Assembly: GCA_016713535.1 (NCBI GenBank)
Contig: JADJOY010000003.1
Location: 248,001 to 312,000, forward strand
DNA length: 64,000 nucleotides
Source: Deltaproteobacteria bacterium
GTDB lineage: Bacteria; JADJOY01
Direction: 5' to 3'
Position numbers and translations under genes: made by a program. Below the pieces are notes generated by a model. That model searched no databases. It was given only the letters and a program-made list of their open reading frames with translations, and had not been told where the DNA came from. Shown in pieces: positions 46,348 through 56,822 of the stretch; within the stretch, counting starts at the first letter, position 1, and every line of letters starts with the position of its first letter.

Positions 46348-49010
46348 GCAGCGAGCTCGCCACCGCCGCGACGCCGGCCCCCCACGGATGGGCCGACGAG
46401 GTGCGCGAGATGCTGCAGCGCGGCATCCGCACCTTCTCGCTGGTGGCGATCGTGATCTTCCTGGTGTTCTGGGCGGTCGACTGGGTGGTGTACCCGCCGT
46501 CGGAGTTCCCGGGCGTGGTGGACCGGTTCCTGGGGCTGCGCGTGCTGTGCGCGGTGGTCTACGTGCCGATCTGGCTGTGGGCGCGCAAGCCACGCCCGAC
46601 GGGATCGCTCGTGGTGGTGAGCGCGCTCGCGGTGTGGTGGGTGAGCTCCGTCATCTGCGTGATGCTGACCTACACCGGGTTCGAGCGAAGCCTCTATTAC
46701 GCCGGGCTGATCGTCACGACCCTCGCGGCCGGGCTGATCATGCCGTGGGCGTGGCGCACCGCCTCGGTGGTCGGCGTGGGCATGGCGTCCATGTACTTCG
46801 GGGTGGCGCTCCTCGATCCGGCGCCGCACTGGCGCACCACCCTCAACAACACGTTCTTCATCCTCGGTGGTCTCGGCATCTCGATCGCCGCCAACGCCCA
46901 GCGGCTGCGCCTCGCGAAGGCCGAGTTCGAGGGCCGCCACGAGCTCGCAGCGGCCCTCGAGAAGCTGCGCGCGCTCGACCAGATGAAGACCACCTTCATG
47001 GCGAACGTGTCGCACGAGATGCGCACGCCACTCACGCTCATGCTGGGCGCGCTCGAGACCCTCGCCGGCTCCGACCGGACGCACCGCGACCCGAGCGAGG
47101 TCGAGTACCTCGACGTGATCCGCCGCAACGGGCTCGGGCTCCTCAGGCTCATCAACGACCTCCTCGACCTGGCGCGGCTCGAGGCGTCACAGGCACGCCT
47201 GCGGCTCGAGCAGGTCGATCTCGCCGAGCTGTTGCGCGGCATCGCCTCGCAGGCTGCGCCGATGGCCGGATGGCGCGGGCTCACCCTCCGCACGGTGCTG
47301 CCCACGGGGCCGGTGACACTCTCGGTCGACGTGCAGAAGATCGAGAAGGTCGTGCTCAACCTGGTGTCGAACGCGATCAAGTTCACCCCCGAGGGCGGCA
47401 CCATCCAGCTCACCCTCGAGGAGGACGCCGACGAGATCCGCGTGATGGTGGCGGACAGCGGCATCGGCATCCCCGCGGCCGAGCACCAGCGCATCTTCGA
47501 GCGCTTCAGCCAGGTCGACCCGAGCGCCACGCGCTCTCGCGGCGGCACCGGCATCGGGCTCGCCCTGGTGAAGGAGTTCGTCGAGCTCCACGGCGGCTCG
47601 GTGGCGGTCACGAGCGAGGCGAACGAGGGTTCGACGTTCACGGTGCGGCTCAAACGCGCCTGCGACGAGATCCCGACCGACGTGGTCGATCGCCGCCACG
47701 CCGTCACCGACCTCACCCAGCGCCGCCGCGCCGAGGACAGCGGGCTCGGGGCATGGGTGCAGTCGGTCACGAGCGAGCCCGCGTATCGCTACGGCGAGCT
47801 CTTCGAGGCCGCCGACCGCCGCAGCGTCGACCGCGTCGAGGCGCCGCCGCGCGCCGCCACGGTGCTGGTGGTCGAGGACTCGGCCGAGCTCAAGCGCTTC
47901 ATCACGCTGCAGCTCTCGCGCGACTACCGGGTGGTCACGGCCAGCGACGGCGTGGAGGGGCTCGAGCGTGCCCGCGAGCACCGTCCCGACCTCGTCATCA
48001 CCGACTGGATGATGCCGCGTCGCGACGGTCCGGCGTTGTGTCGCGAGCTGCGCCGCCACGAGGACACCCGCGGCATTCCGATCGTCATGTTGACGGCGCG
48101 CGGGCAGGCCGACGACCGCGCCACCGCGCGCGAGAGCGGCGCCGACGTATACCTCCACAAGCCCTTCAGCGTGAAAGAGCTGCGCGCCGTCGTGCGATCG
48201 CTGCTCAAGCGAAAGGAGGAGCGGGTGGACGAGCTGCAGCGCGAGACGGGTTCTTCCCTGATGATCCTGACCGGTGGCATGGCGCACGAGATCCTGAACC
48301 CGCTCGGCTTCATCTCGAACTCGCTGTTCGCCCTCGGCGAGGTGGTCGAGGACCTGGTCGCGTCGAGCCCCGACGCGGCGGGAGAGGGGCCTGGCTCGAA
48401 CGCCGAGACCTGCCGGCGACTGCTCGCGGCGTCCCGGGTGGGAGTCGACCGGATCCGAAGCGTGGTCGAGTACCTGCGCGCGATGGCGCGCCCCGGGCAC
48501 GAGATCTCGCCCGAGAACGCCGACCTGAACCAGGCGCTGACCTCGACGCTGCTGCTCACGGGTGCTCTCTCGAGCCCGGCCGTCGAGGTGATCCAGAGCC
48601 TCACGGACGACGCGACGGTGCGCTGCCGCGTCGGCCGCATCAACCAGGTGCTGCTCAACCTCGTGAAGAACGCCTTGCTCGCGCTGCCGGAGAGTGGCGG
48701 TCGGCTGTGGGTCACCACCCGGCGCGAGGCCGAGCACCTCGAGATCGTGGTAGCCGACAGCGGCTGCGGCATTCCGGCGAGCCATATCGACCGGGTCTTC
48801 GATCCGTTCTTCACCAGCCGCGCGCCCGGCGAGGGCTCGGGCCTCGGCCTCGCGCTGACGCGCCAGATCGTCGAGGAGCACGGTGGCCACGTCTCGATCC
48901 AGAGCATCGTCGGCGAGGGCACCTCGGTGACGGTGCGCCTGCCCCTCGCCGGACTACCCGAACGCGCCGCTGGCGGGCTCGACACCGCCCCCTCGGACGC
49001 CGCCGCGTGA
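46344..49010 (+). CDS. Membrane hybrid histidine kinase, HK-REC-HK
   Basis: An 888-residue sensor. Residues ~28-190 hold six TM helices with short loops and no periplasmic domain, as in CqsS/LqsS/PhcS-type kinases that sense membrane-permeant signals. First kinase: His224 in NVSHEMRTPL, N box NLVSNAIKF, D-S-G-I-G-I-P, GGTGIGLAL. Receiver: Asp554 in ITDWMMP, K in L-H-K-P-F. Second kinase: His648 in GGMAHEILNPL, then a HATPase with NLVKNALLAL, DSGCGIP and GSGLGLAL. Two kinase modules around a receiver suggest an internal relay and crosstalk with the downstream REC-HK protein. It overlaps the fusion gene by four bases and ends seven bases before the next start. Confidence 0.9.
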   Translation: MSSELATAATPAPHGWADEVREMLQRGIRTFSLVAIVIFLVFWAVDWVVYPPSEFPGVVDRFLGLRVLCAVVYVPIWLWARKPRPTGSLVVVSALAVWWVSSVICVMLTYTGFERSLYYAGLIVTTLAAGLIMPWAWRTASVVGVGMASMYFGVALLDPAPHWRTTLNNTFFILGGLGISIAANAQRLRLAKAEFEGRHELAAALEKLRALDQMKTTFMANVSHEMRTPLTLMLGALETLAGSDRTHRDPSEVEYLDVIRRNGLGLLRLINDLLDLARLEASQARLRLEQVDLAELLRGIASQAAPMAGWRGLTLRTVLPTGPVTLSVDVQKIEKVVLNLVSNAIKFTPEGGTIQLTLEEDADEIRVMVADSGIGIPAAEHQRIFERFSQVDPSATRSRGGTGIGLALVKEFVELHGGSVAVTSEANEGSTFTVRLKRACDEIPTDVVDRRHAVTDLTQRRRAEDSGLGAWVQSVTSEPAYRYGELFEAADRRSVDRVEAPPRAATVLVVEDSAELKRFITLQLSRDYRVVTASDGVEGLERAREHRPDLVITDWMMPRRDGPALCRELRRHEDTRGIPIVMLTARGQADDRATARESGADVYLHKPFSVKELRAVVRSLLKRKEERVDELQRETGSSLMILTGGMAHEILNPLGFISNSLFALGEVVEDLVASSPDAAGEGPGSNAETCRRLLAASRVGVDRIRSVVEYLRAMARPGHEISPENADLNQALTSTLLLTGALSSPAVEVIQSLTDDATVRCRVGRINQVLLNLVKNALLALPESGGRLWVTTRREAEHLEIVVADSGCGIPASHIDRVFDPFFTSRAPGEGSGLGLALTRQIVEEHGGHVSIQSIVGEGTSVTVRLPLAGLPERAAGGLDTAPSDAAA

Positions 49011-49017
49011 GGTACCC

Positions 49018-50202
49018 GTGACTCCGACACACGAGGTCCGTTCCACCGGGGAGAGTCCCCGCACGGCCGCGGCACCGCGCGCTCGCGTGCTGGTGGTCGA
49101 CGACGAGGCGGAGCTGCGCGAGACGATGGAGCTGATGCTCCACCGTCAGTACGACGTCCGCACCGCCCGCGACGGCGCCGACGCGCAGCAGCTCCTCGGC
49201 GCCGAGCCGTTCGACCTGGTGGTGGCCGACGAGCGCATGCCGCGGATGCGCGGCACCGACCTGTTCGTGTGGCTGCGCACGCACCAGCCCGACGTCGGGC
49301 GCGTGCTGCTCACGGCGTTCGCCGACATCGACGCGATGCTGCGTGCCATCAACGAGGGCCAGGTCGAGCGCTTCCTGGTCAAGCCGTGCGATCCGCTGAT
49401 GCTGCGGATGGCGATCGCCGAGACCCTCGAGCAGCGCCGGCTCACCCTCGAGAACCGCCGCCTCGTCGAGGACCTCAAGGTGCGCAACCGCGAGCTCGAG
49501 ACCACGCGCGAGCGCCTGCTCCAGACCGAGAAGCTGGCGCTGGCGGGCAAGCTCGCCGCCGGCATCGCGCACGACATCCGCAACTACCTGACCGCGCTCA
49601 TGGGCGCGGCCGAGCTGTCCTCGCTGGGCGGGGCCTCGGAGCTCTCGAGCCCGCTCTTCGAGGAGGGCGTACAGGGCATCCAGGACCTGGCGAGTGAGCT
49701 GATGTGCCTGGCGCAGGGGCGGGTACCGCACTACCACGTGCGGGTCGCCGACCTGGCCGAGCTGGTGTCGCAGTTCGTGGGCGAGCTGCGCCGCAGCACC
49801 ATCGACCAGCGCTTCCGGCTGGTCGCGGAGGTGCACGGCCCCGTGACGTGCGCGCTCGCCGCGCGGCGCTTCCGGCGCGTGCTCTGGAACCTGGTGCAGA
49901 ACGCCTCCGAGGCCACCCCCGAGGGCGGCGAGATCCGGGTGGCGTGTCACGTCGATCGCGGCCAGGCGTTCCTGGAGGTCAAGGACACCGGGCGTGGGAT
50001 CCCGTCGGATCAGCTCGAGCGGGTGTTCGAGGCGTTCTTCACCACCCGTCCGAGCGGCACCGGCCTCGGTCTCGAGGTGTGCCGCATGATCGTGCGCGCG
50101 CACGGCGGGACGATCGAGTGTCGCAGCGAGGTCGGCGTGGGGACGGCGTTCCAGATCCGGCTGCCGCTCGCGGCGACCGCGATGGAGCCGTCGGTGGCGT
50201 AG
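49018..50202 (+). CDS. Response regulator with C-terminal histidine kinase (REC-HK, PhcR-like layout)
   Basis: A 394-residue soluble protein. It has an N-terminal receiver (about 20-140; D-D-E acidic pocket, Asp71 in VVADERMP, T in L-L-T-A-F, K in V-K-P), a linker coiled coil, a dimerisation helix with His185 in GIAHDIRNYL, and a HATPase domain (NLVQNASEATPEGG, DTGRGIP, GTGLGLEV). There is no DNA-binding domain. Proteins of this layout act as intermediate kinases; Ralstonia PhcR is one. The GTG start is forced because the first ATG is far inside the receiver. It lies seven bases after the hybrid kinase. Confidence 0.9.
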   Translation: MTPTHEVRSTGESPRTAAAPRARVLVVDDEAELRETMELMLHRQYDVRTARDGADAQQLLGAEPFDLVVADERMPRMRGTDLFVWLRTHQPDVGRVLLTAFADIDAMLRAINEGQVERFLVKPCDPLMLRMAIAETLEQRRLTLENRRLVEDLKVRNRELETTRERLLQTEKLALAGKLAAGIAHDIRNYLTALMGAAELSSLGGASELSSPLFEEGVQGIQDLASELMCLAQGRVPHYHVRVADLAELVSQFVGELRRSTIDQRFRLVAEVHGPVTCALAARRFRRVLWNLVQNASEATPEGGEIRVACHVDRGQAFLEVKDTGRGIPSDQLERVFEAFFTTRPSGTGLGLEVCRMIVRAHGGTIECRSEVGVGTAFQIRLPLAATAMEPSVA

Positions 50203-50340
50203 CGCGGGCTCGGAGTTCGAGAGCCGCGTCGGCTGGTGCTCGACGCGCCCCGGATCCGTCCGGAGCGCGAGGGGGGAGCGCTCGCGCTCGAATCGTGCGG
50301 GACGGGTCCGCACGGGGCGCGAGGAAGGAGGCGTGGGGAC

Positions 50341-51603
50341 GTGAAGAGTGTCGCGATCACTGGAATGGGGCTGGTCTGCCCGCTCGGGAACACGGTCGCC
50401 GAGGCGGTGGCGAACGGCGAAGCCGGCCGCTCGGGGATCCGTAGCTGCGAGAGCCAGCTGTGGGGCGAATACGGTGCGGGGATCCGCTCGCGCGTCGCCG
50501 GTACGGTCGAAGGGCTCGACGCGTCGCGCTTCGTGGCGTCCGAGTTCGCGGACTCCTACGACCCGGCGGTGGTGTATGCGCTCGCCGCGACCCGCGAGGC
50601 GGTGGACGACGCTCGGCTCACCTTCGACGGCGAGCTCGGCGAGCGCACCGCCGTGGTGCTGGGCGTGGCCGCGCCCGGGAGCCAGACCTACCATCGAGCG
50701 CTGCACGCGGCGTTCGTCGAGCGCGCTGCGCACGAGCTGCCGGGGCGGGTGAGCCTCAACATCTCGGGCAACATGCCGGCGGCGCTGGTGGCCCTCGAGC
50801 ACGGCCTGCGCGGTCCGAACCTCGGGCTCGTGAACGCGTGCGCCTCGGGAGCCGCGGCCATCGTGGTGGGCGCCGACCTGATCCGCAGCGGCCGCGCCGA
50901 CGTCGTGGTCGCGGGTGGCACCGAGGCGTGCATCGGCCTGGTGTTGCTCGGCAGCATGGGCAACGCCGGCGCGATCAACCCGACCTCCGATCCGGAGCGG
51001 GCCTGCAAGCCGTTCTCGGTCGACCGCGCCGGGCTGGTCATGGCCGAGGGGGCGGGCGTGGTGGTCCTCGAGTCCCTCGCCGCGGCGCTCGCGCGTGGCG
51101 CCCACGTCCACGCCGAGCTCCTCGGCGACGCGATCACCAACGACGCCCACCACGTCTACCACCCCGACGCGGAGGGGCGTCACTGGGGCCGCGCGATGGA
51201 GCTCGCGCTGCGCGCGGCGCGGGTGCTGCCGTGCGAGGTGGACTTCGTGAGCGCGCACGCGGCCTCGACGCCCCGCGGCGATCTCACCGAGACGATCGCC
51301 CTCAAGCGCGTGCTGGGTGCACACGCGTTCGACGTGCCGGTGAGCGCGAGCAAGTCGATGCACGGCCACGCCTACGGCGCGGCCGGTGCGATCGAGACGG
51401 TGCTCGCGATCGCGGCCGCCGAGCGCGGCGTGTTCCTGCCGACCATCAACTTGACCGCCCCCGATCCGGAGTGCGATCTCGACTACGTCGCCAACCGCTC
51501 GCGCATGCGGCGTGGCGAGGTCTTGCTCAAGAACTCGTTCGGCTTCGGAGGGACCAACGCATGCCTGGTGATTCGCACCGCGAGCCCGGCGGTCATCGTG
51601 TGA
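50341..51603 (+). CDS. Beta-ketoacyl synthase (KAS II/FabF-like)
   Basis: A 420-residue ketosynthase with a complete Cys-His-His set: Cys167 in NACASGA, His306 in SAHAASTPRGD (Ala-Ala where FabF has Gly-Thr) and His343 in GHAYGAAGA. GFGGTNACL ends the fold. It would condense malonyl-ACP with an acyl primer. Its position between kinase and regulator genes, away from any fab or PKS cluster, suggests it builds a dedicated acyl product, perhaps the chain that the methyltransferase fusion processes. GTG start; GGAGG lies about eleven bases upstream. Confidence 0.9.
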   Translation: MKSVAITGMGLVCPLGNTVAEAVANGEAGRSGIRSCESQLWGEYGAGIRSRVAGTVEGLDASRFVASEFADSYDPAVVYALAATREAVDDARLTFDGELGERTAVVLGVAAPGSQTYHRALHAAFVERAAHELPGRVSLNISGNMPAALVALEHGLRGPNLGLVNACASGAAAIVVGADLIRSGRADVVVAGGTEACIGLVLLGSMGNAGAINPTSDPERACKPFSVDRAGLVMAEGAGVVVLESLAAALARGAHVHAELLGDAITNDAHHVYHPDAEGRHWGRAMELALRAARVLPCEVDFVSAHAASTPRGDLTETIALKRVLGAHAFDVPVSASKSMHGHAYGAAGAIETVLAIAAAERGVFLPTINLTAPDPECDLDYVANRSRMRRGEVLLKNSFGFGGTNACLVIRTASPAVIV

Positions 51604-51640
51604 CGCGTGCCGGGTGCGGCGGGCGGCCGAGGTCCTGAGC

Positions 51641-53029
<1,389 letters not shown>

Positions 53030-53114
53030 GCGGCGGCCCGGCGGGGCACCGAAGCGCTCGCCCTGGGCGACAGGCGGGCTGGGCTGGAGGCGGCGCCTTC
53101 CTTCGCGCCGACCG

Positions 53115-53137
53115 GGCCCACCGAGGACCGGTGGGCC
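53115..53137. terminator. Hairpin between convergent genes
   Basis: GGCCCACCG and CGGTGGGCC around AGGAC lie between the sigma-54 regulator (plus) and the CreD-like gene (minus). There is no T-run on either side; probably a bidirectional transcript end. Confidence 0.5.
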
Positions 53138-53171
53138 GCCAGCCCGAGTTGCGCGGGGAGCTCGGCCGTTG

Positions 53172-54476
53172 CTAGGGCGACGGGCTACCCGCCGCGAAGG
53201 GCGCCCGCGGAGCGCGCGAGGCCCCGGCACGGCCGTCCGTGAAGATCCGTTCCCAGTCGATGTGCGCGGTGAGCTGCATCAGCACGGCGAGCGTCATGAC
53301 CGAGCCGATCGTGATCGCGAGCCCGGTTAGCCCCTGGAAGAAGAACGCGTAGCTGAAGAGGACCAGGTAGAGGAGCTGTGCCGCGGCGGCGTGGAGCACG
53401 AAGCGGCGCATGCCGGCCACCAGCCGCAGATAGCTCGTCACCAGCGCGATGCTGATCGCGGCGGAGATCGCGAACGCCGCGTGGATGTCGATCTGGTCGG
53501 CCAGGTAGGCGAGCAGCAGGTGGAACGCGAAGAACGACGTGCTCAGGAAGAAGTAGTTCATCGGGTGCAGGTTCTGGCCGCGGATCATCCCGAGGATCAC
53601 CATCACCGTGAGGAAGAAGAGCAACGACACCGGCGCGAAGTAGGTGATGCGCGCGGCGAGCGGCCCCGGGTTGAGCTTGCTCGGCGGCACCACGCCGATG
53701 ACCTGGCCCGTGACCACGCTCGTGAAGCGCCAGGTGAGCTTCCAGCCCGCGCCCGCCTGCTCCTCGGCCGTGGGCGACAGCGAGCCGGCGGGGAAGTCGA
53801 TCGCGGCGAAGTCGGTGTCGAGCACGAGGTCGAAGTCGCGCGCCTGGCCGACGCCCGACTCCACCAGCGCGTAGCTCCACGCGCCGATGCCACGCGAGCG
53901 GTAGGTGATCTCGATCTCCGCGGGCGCGCGCGCGGCCACGGTGGTGCGAACCGTGGCGCCATGCGAGAGGTCGGTGACCGGCGCCGCGTCGTGGCCGTCG
54001 ACCCGGAACACGAAGCCGTCGTAGATCGCGCTGCGCGACGGGAACGAGAAGGTCACCACCAGCGGCCGTGCCTCGTCGTCCGGGTTGGTGACGGTGTAGC
54101 GCCCGTGAAACCCGATCTCGTAGGTGTCGTACCAGAGCAGACCCTTGCGTCGGTGATCGACGTGCATCTGCGCCTGGATGTGGGTGGAGTCGAGGACCAG
54201 CGGCACGACGTCGACGGGGACGCGGCTCACGGCGCCGGTGACCGGTGCTCCGGTCGCGTCCTTCTCGGTGACCGTCTCGGTCTCGGTGCGCGCGCGCTCG
54301 ACCGCCGCCGCGGGCGCGAGCTGCCGGTGACTCCCGCCCCAGAGCTGCTCGACCTGCGCCTCGAGCTGGCCACCGCGGGAGCCGGTGCGGACCAGGATCG
54401 AGCTGCCGAGGAGGAACCACGCGGTGGCGGTGGCGACGAAGATGAGTCCGATGGCGCCGAGTCGGGCGGGTGTCAT
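53172..54476 (-). CDS. CreD-like inner membrane protein
   Basis: A 434-residue protein with one N-terminal TM helix (residues ~5-27), a large extracytoplasmic domain (~30-285) and about five C-terminal TM helices beginning in S-L-L-F-F-L-T-V. N-L-H-P-M-N-Y at the start of the second membrane block and I-D-W near the end are CreD hallmarks. CreD proteins are linked to envelope integrity; mechanism unknown. A longer frame to 54686 would add a 70-residue basic tail before the TM helix; ATG 54476 is chosen. Confidence 0.85.
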   Translation of the reverse strand: MTPARLGAIGLIFVATATAWFLLGSSILVRTGSRGGQLEAQVEQLWGGSHRQLAPAAAVERARTETETVTEKDATGAPVTGAVSRVPVDVVPLVLDSTHIQAQMHVDHRRKGLLWYDTYEIGFHGRYTVTNPDDEARPLVVTFSFPSRSAIYDGFVFRVDGHDAAPVTDLSHGATVRTTVAARAPAEIEITYRSRGIGAWSYALVESGVGQARDFDLVLDTDFAAIDFPAGSLSPTAEEQAGAGWKLTWRFTSVVTGQVIGVVPPSKLNPGPLAARITYFAPVSLLFFLTVMVILGMIRGQNLHPMNYFFLSTSFFAFHLLLAYLADQIDIHAAFAISAAISIALVTSYLRLVAGMRRFVLHAAAAQLLYLVLFSYAFFFQGLTGLAITIGSVMTLAVLMQLTAHIDWERIFTDGRAGASRAPRAPFAAGSPSP

Positions 54477-54658
54477 GGCTGACCTCGAGATGGGGTTTGC
54501 ATCTCGCCGATCGTGGGTGCCGGCCCTGCACCTGGCGTGCAGATCCCGTGGAGAGATCGCCCCGGGCGTGTCGTGAACGCCCGCCGCGCGACGTCGCGGT
54601 GGCGCCTTTGTTACAGTCGCGCGCCGGCCGCGAGGCGGTGGGCCGGCCGGGAGGGGGC

Positions 54659-56044
54659 GTGGCGGTGCTCGGAGATCGAGGCGCACGGGGAGCGCTGGCG
54701 GTGATTTTCTGGATCGCGGCGGCGCTCGGTGGCTGTGGCGGATCGGGCGACGGCGATCCCGCAGACGCCGCCCGTCGCTACGAGGACTGCTACCAACCGG
54801 ACCTACTCACCTCGCCGGACGTCGCCGGGCACCGCTGTACCTGGCTCCACGAGGCGCTCTCCCTCCAGGAGCACCTCGATCGCGACCGGCCGCTCGGCCA
54901 GACCCAGTGGCACGCCACCCACAACTCGTTCAACGCGGCGGCCTACACCGGTGTGGGGTATTTCGACTTCAACCAGCAGGTCTCGATCCACGATCAGCTC
55001 ACGCTCGGCGTACGGACCCTCGAGCTCGACATCCACTGGTACCCGAACGATGCGACGGGCGGTGAGCCGGCGCCGGTGCTGTGCCACGCCCAGGGCGCCG
55101 AGCTCTTCCACCTCGGCTGCACCACCAAGGCGCGGCTGCTCGAGGACGGCGTCCGCGAGATCGCCGACTTCCTGGCCGAGCCCGGGCACGAGGACGTGGT
55201 GCTGATCGTGGGGATCGAGGATGCGCTCGCCGCTCCCGACCTCACCGGCGGCAGCCACCCGGTGCCCGAAGGTCACGACCAGACCGTGGCGATCTTCGAG
55301 GAGATCCTCGGCACCGACCTCCACCACCCGCCCCAGGACGGCGAGTGCCATCCGCTCCGGGGCGACCTCAGCAAAGCGGCGGTGCGCGCCGCGGGCGCGC
55401 GCGTGATCCTGGCTTCGGGCTGCGGCGAGGGCGCCGCGTGGCGAGCCACGTTCTTCGACGAGTCCGGGAAGAAGAAGGGCAACGACGGCTTCACCCCGTA
55501 CCCCGACTGCGAGTCATCCTTCTTCGGCGCGGACGACTACGCGACCCGGTGGACCCGCGTGTGGGAGGACAGCACCTTCCTCTCGAAGCTCATCGGCAGC
55601 GATCTCGATCCTGTCGATCCGGCGACCCTCGCGGCGATGCGGAGCTGCCCGCTCAACGAGAGCGCGATCGACCAGCTCCGTCCCGACGATGCCCGGGCCG
55701 CAGCGATGGTGTGGAGCTGGGCGCCGGGCGAGCCGCGCGCGGGTACCGGCGCGCGCTGCGCGGTGAGCGGCGCCGACGGTCACTTCCGCAGCGACGACTG
55801 CCGCGCGGAGCACCCGGCGGCGTGCCGGGTGGGCGAAGGGTGGCGGATCTCGGCGGCCACCGGGTCATGGGGCGAGGCGAGCGCCGGGTGTGCGAGCGAG
55901 GGTGCCGGGAGCTTCTCCACGCCGTACCGGGGCTTCGACAACCAGGCGCTGATGGACGCCAAGCGCGCCGCGGGCGTGACCGAGGTCTGGCTCGCCTACG
56001 GCGACCCGAGGGGTCGCGGCGAGTGGACCCTCGGTGCAGAGTGA
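54659..56044 (+). CDS. PI-PLC X-domain-like secreted lipoprotein
   Basis: A 461-residue exported protein. GTG 54659, after GGGAGGGG, gives a signal with lipobox-like A-L-G-G-C. The body is a PI-PLC X-type TIM barrel with both catalytic histidines, His88 in A-T-H-N-S-F and His126 in ELDIHW, plus metal/acid residues in V-I-V-G-I-E-D. Several Cys suggest disulfides. The last ~95 residues (G-A-R-C-A-V-S...W-G-E-A-S-A-G-C...V-W-L-A-Y) look like a small C-type-lectin-like module. It likely cleaves phosphodiesters of phospholipids or glycans at the envelope; substrate unknown. Confidence 0.8.
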   Translation: MAVLGDRGARGALAVIFWIAAALGGCGGSGDGDPADAARRYEDCYQPDLLTSPDVAGHRCTWLHEALSLQEHLDRDRPLGQTQWHATHNSFNAAAYTGVGYFDFNQQVSIHDQLTLGVRTLELDIHWYPNDATGGEPAPVLCHAQGAELFHLGCTTKARLLEDGVREIADFLAEPGHEDVVLIVGIEDALAAPDLTGGSHPVPEGHDQTVAIFEEILGTDLHHPPQDGECHPLRGDLSKAAVRAAGARVILASGCGEGAAWRATFFDESGKKKGNDGFTPYPDCESSFFGADDYATRWTRVWEDSTFLSKLIGSDLDPVDPATLAAMRSCPLNESAIDQLRPDDARAAAMVWSWAPGEPRAGTGARCAVSGADGHFRSDDCRAEHPAACRVGEGWRISAATGSWGEASAGCASEGAGSFSTPYRGFDNQALMDAKRAAGVTEVWLAYGDPRGRGEWTLGAE

Positions 56045-56077
56045 GTGCACCACGACCGGGGAAGAAAGTTCACAGAC

Positions 56078-56146
56078 TGCCATTGAAAAACATCACTAGA
56101 TGGCATTGAAAATCGATACATTTTGCCAGTGAAAAGTGTCACATAT
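56078..56146. repeat. Three AT-rich 23-base tandem repeats
   Basis: Units at 56078, 56101 and 56124 follow the consensus TGCCATTGAAAA-N3-TCACATNT, and a fourth partial unit begins at 56147. This is the most AT-rich patch of the last 20 kb. It lies between the converging PI-PLC-like and PilZ genes. Confidence 0.7.
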
Positions 56147-56288
56147 TGCTTTCAGAATGGAGCGATCGTCCCCTGAAACGGGGCGAAAACGCCGCTGGAC
56201 GGACGCCCGTCCGAATACGGCGGCCGATGCCCGCCGATGAGCGCCCTCGGCGCCGACGGCGCGGCGCCGCGCCCGGCCCGTTGCCGGC

Positions 56289-56822
56289 TCAGTGGCGCTC
56301 GCGGGCGCCTGGCTGGGTCGCGGCATGGCGCGCCGCCCACACGGTGGTCACGCGGCGCGCTTTGCGCTCCAGGGCGGTCGCCGTGTTCGTGGTGGCGCCG
56401 CGGCGTCCGTGGCCCTCGGCCTGCAGTCGCGCCACCTCGGCGACGACCTGAGCGGTGTAGCGGGTGTCGGCGCCGACGAAGCGCACGCCCACCTCGTAGC
56501 CGTGCTCGGTGACCTCGGTCCACGTCACCTGGCCCACCAGCAAGAGCGGCGGGTCGGTGTCCTTGATGCGCATCGACACGATGGTGCCGGTCCGGATCGG
56601 ACGGGTCGAGAGGTAGGAGAGGCCGCCGGGGCCGAGGTTGCGCAGCATGTGGGTGCGGGCGCGGTGCTCGTACGGGACCGAGACTTCGAGAGCCACCGAG
56701 GCCGCGTGACGGGTCGAGCGGCGACGCTCGAGGGGACGGACTCCGGTGGTTGCGACGCTCGCCTCGACGGGCACGGGGGTGGTGATCGGGGCGGTGTGGA
56801 GGGCGAGAGAGCGTCGAACCAT
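56289..56822 (-). CDS. PilZ-domain protein
   Basis: A 177-residue single PilZ protein. The c-di-GMP motifs are R-R-S-T-R (R-x3-R, near residue 35) and N-L-G-P-G-G (N-x-G-x2-G) about 32 residues later, on a beta barrel ending V-G-V-R-F-V-G. The N-terminal ~30 residues are low-complexity; the C-terminal tail is Arg/Ala/Thr-rich. It likely transmits c-di-GMP levels to an unknown partner. ATG 56822 is preceded by AGGTGG. Together with the two PilZ domains at 43279 it points to c-di-GMP signalling in this region. Confidence 0.82.
   Translation of the reverse strand: MVRRSLALHTAPITTPVPVEASVATTGVRPLERRRSTRHAASVALEVSVPYEHRARTHMLRNLGPGGLSYLSTRPIRTGTIVSMRIKDTDPPLLLVGQVTWTEVTEHGYEVGVRFVGADTRYTAQVVAEVARLQAEGHGRRGATTNTATALERKARRVTTVWAARHAATQPGARERH

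Noticed and set aside
43591-46593. 1,000-codon open frame antisense to the PilZ/methyltransferase fusion
   Set aside because: Composition is that of an out-of-frame shadow and no motif was found; the plus-strand gene has complete domain motifs and overlap signals.
56078-56146. CRISPR array or plasmid iterons
   Set aside because: There are no spacers, no replication initiator gene is nearby and only three units are present; kept as an unexplained tandem repeat.
56096-56326. Minus-strand 76-codon ORF spanning the AT-rich repeats
   Set aside because: It has no SD and is Arg-rich in the first half; it is explained better as chance reading through the repeats.
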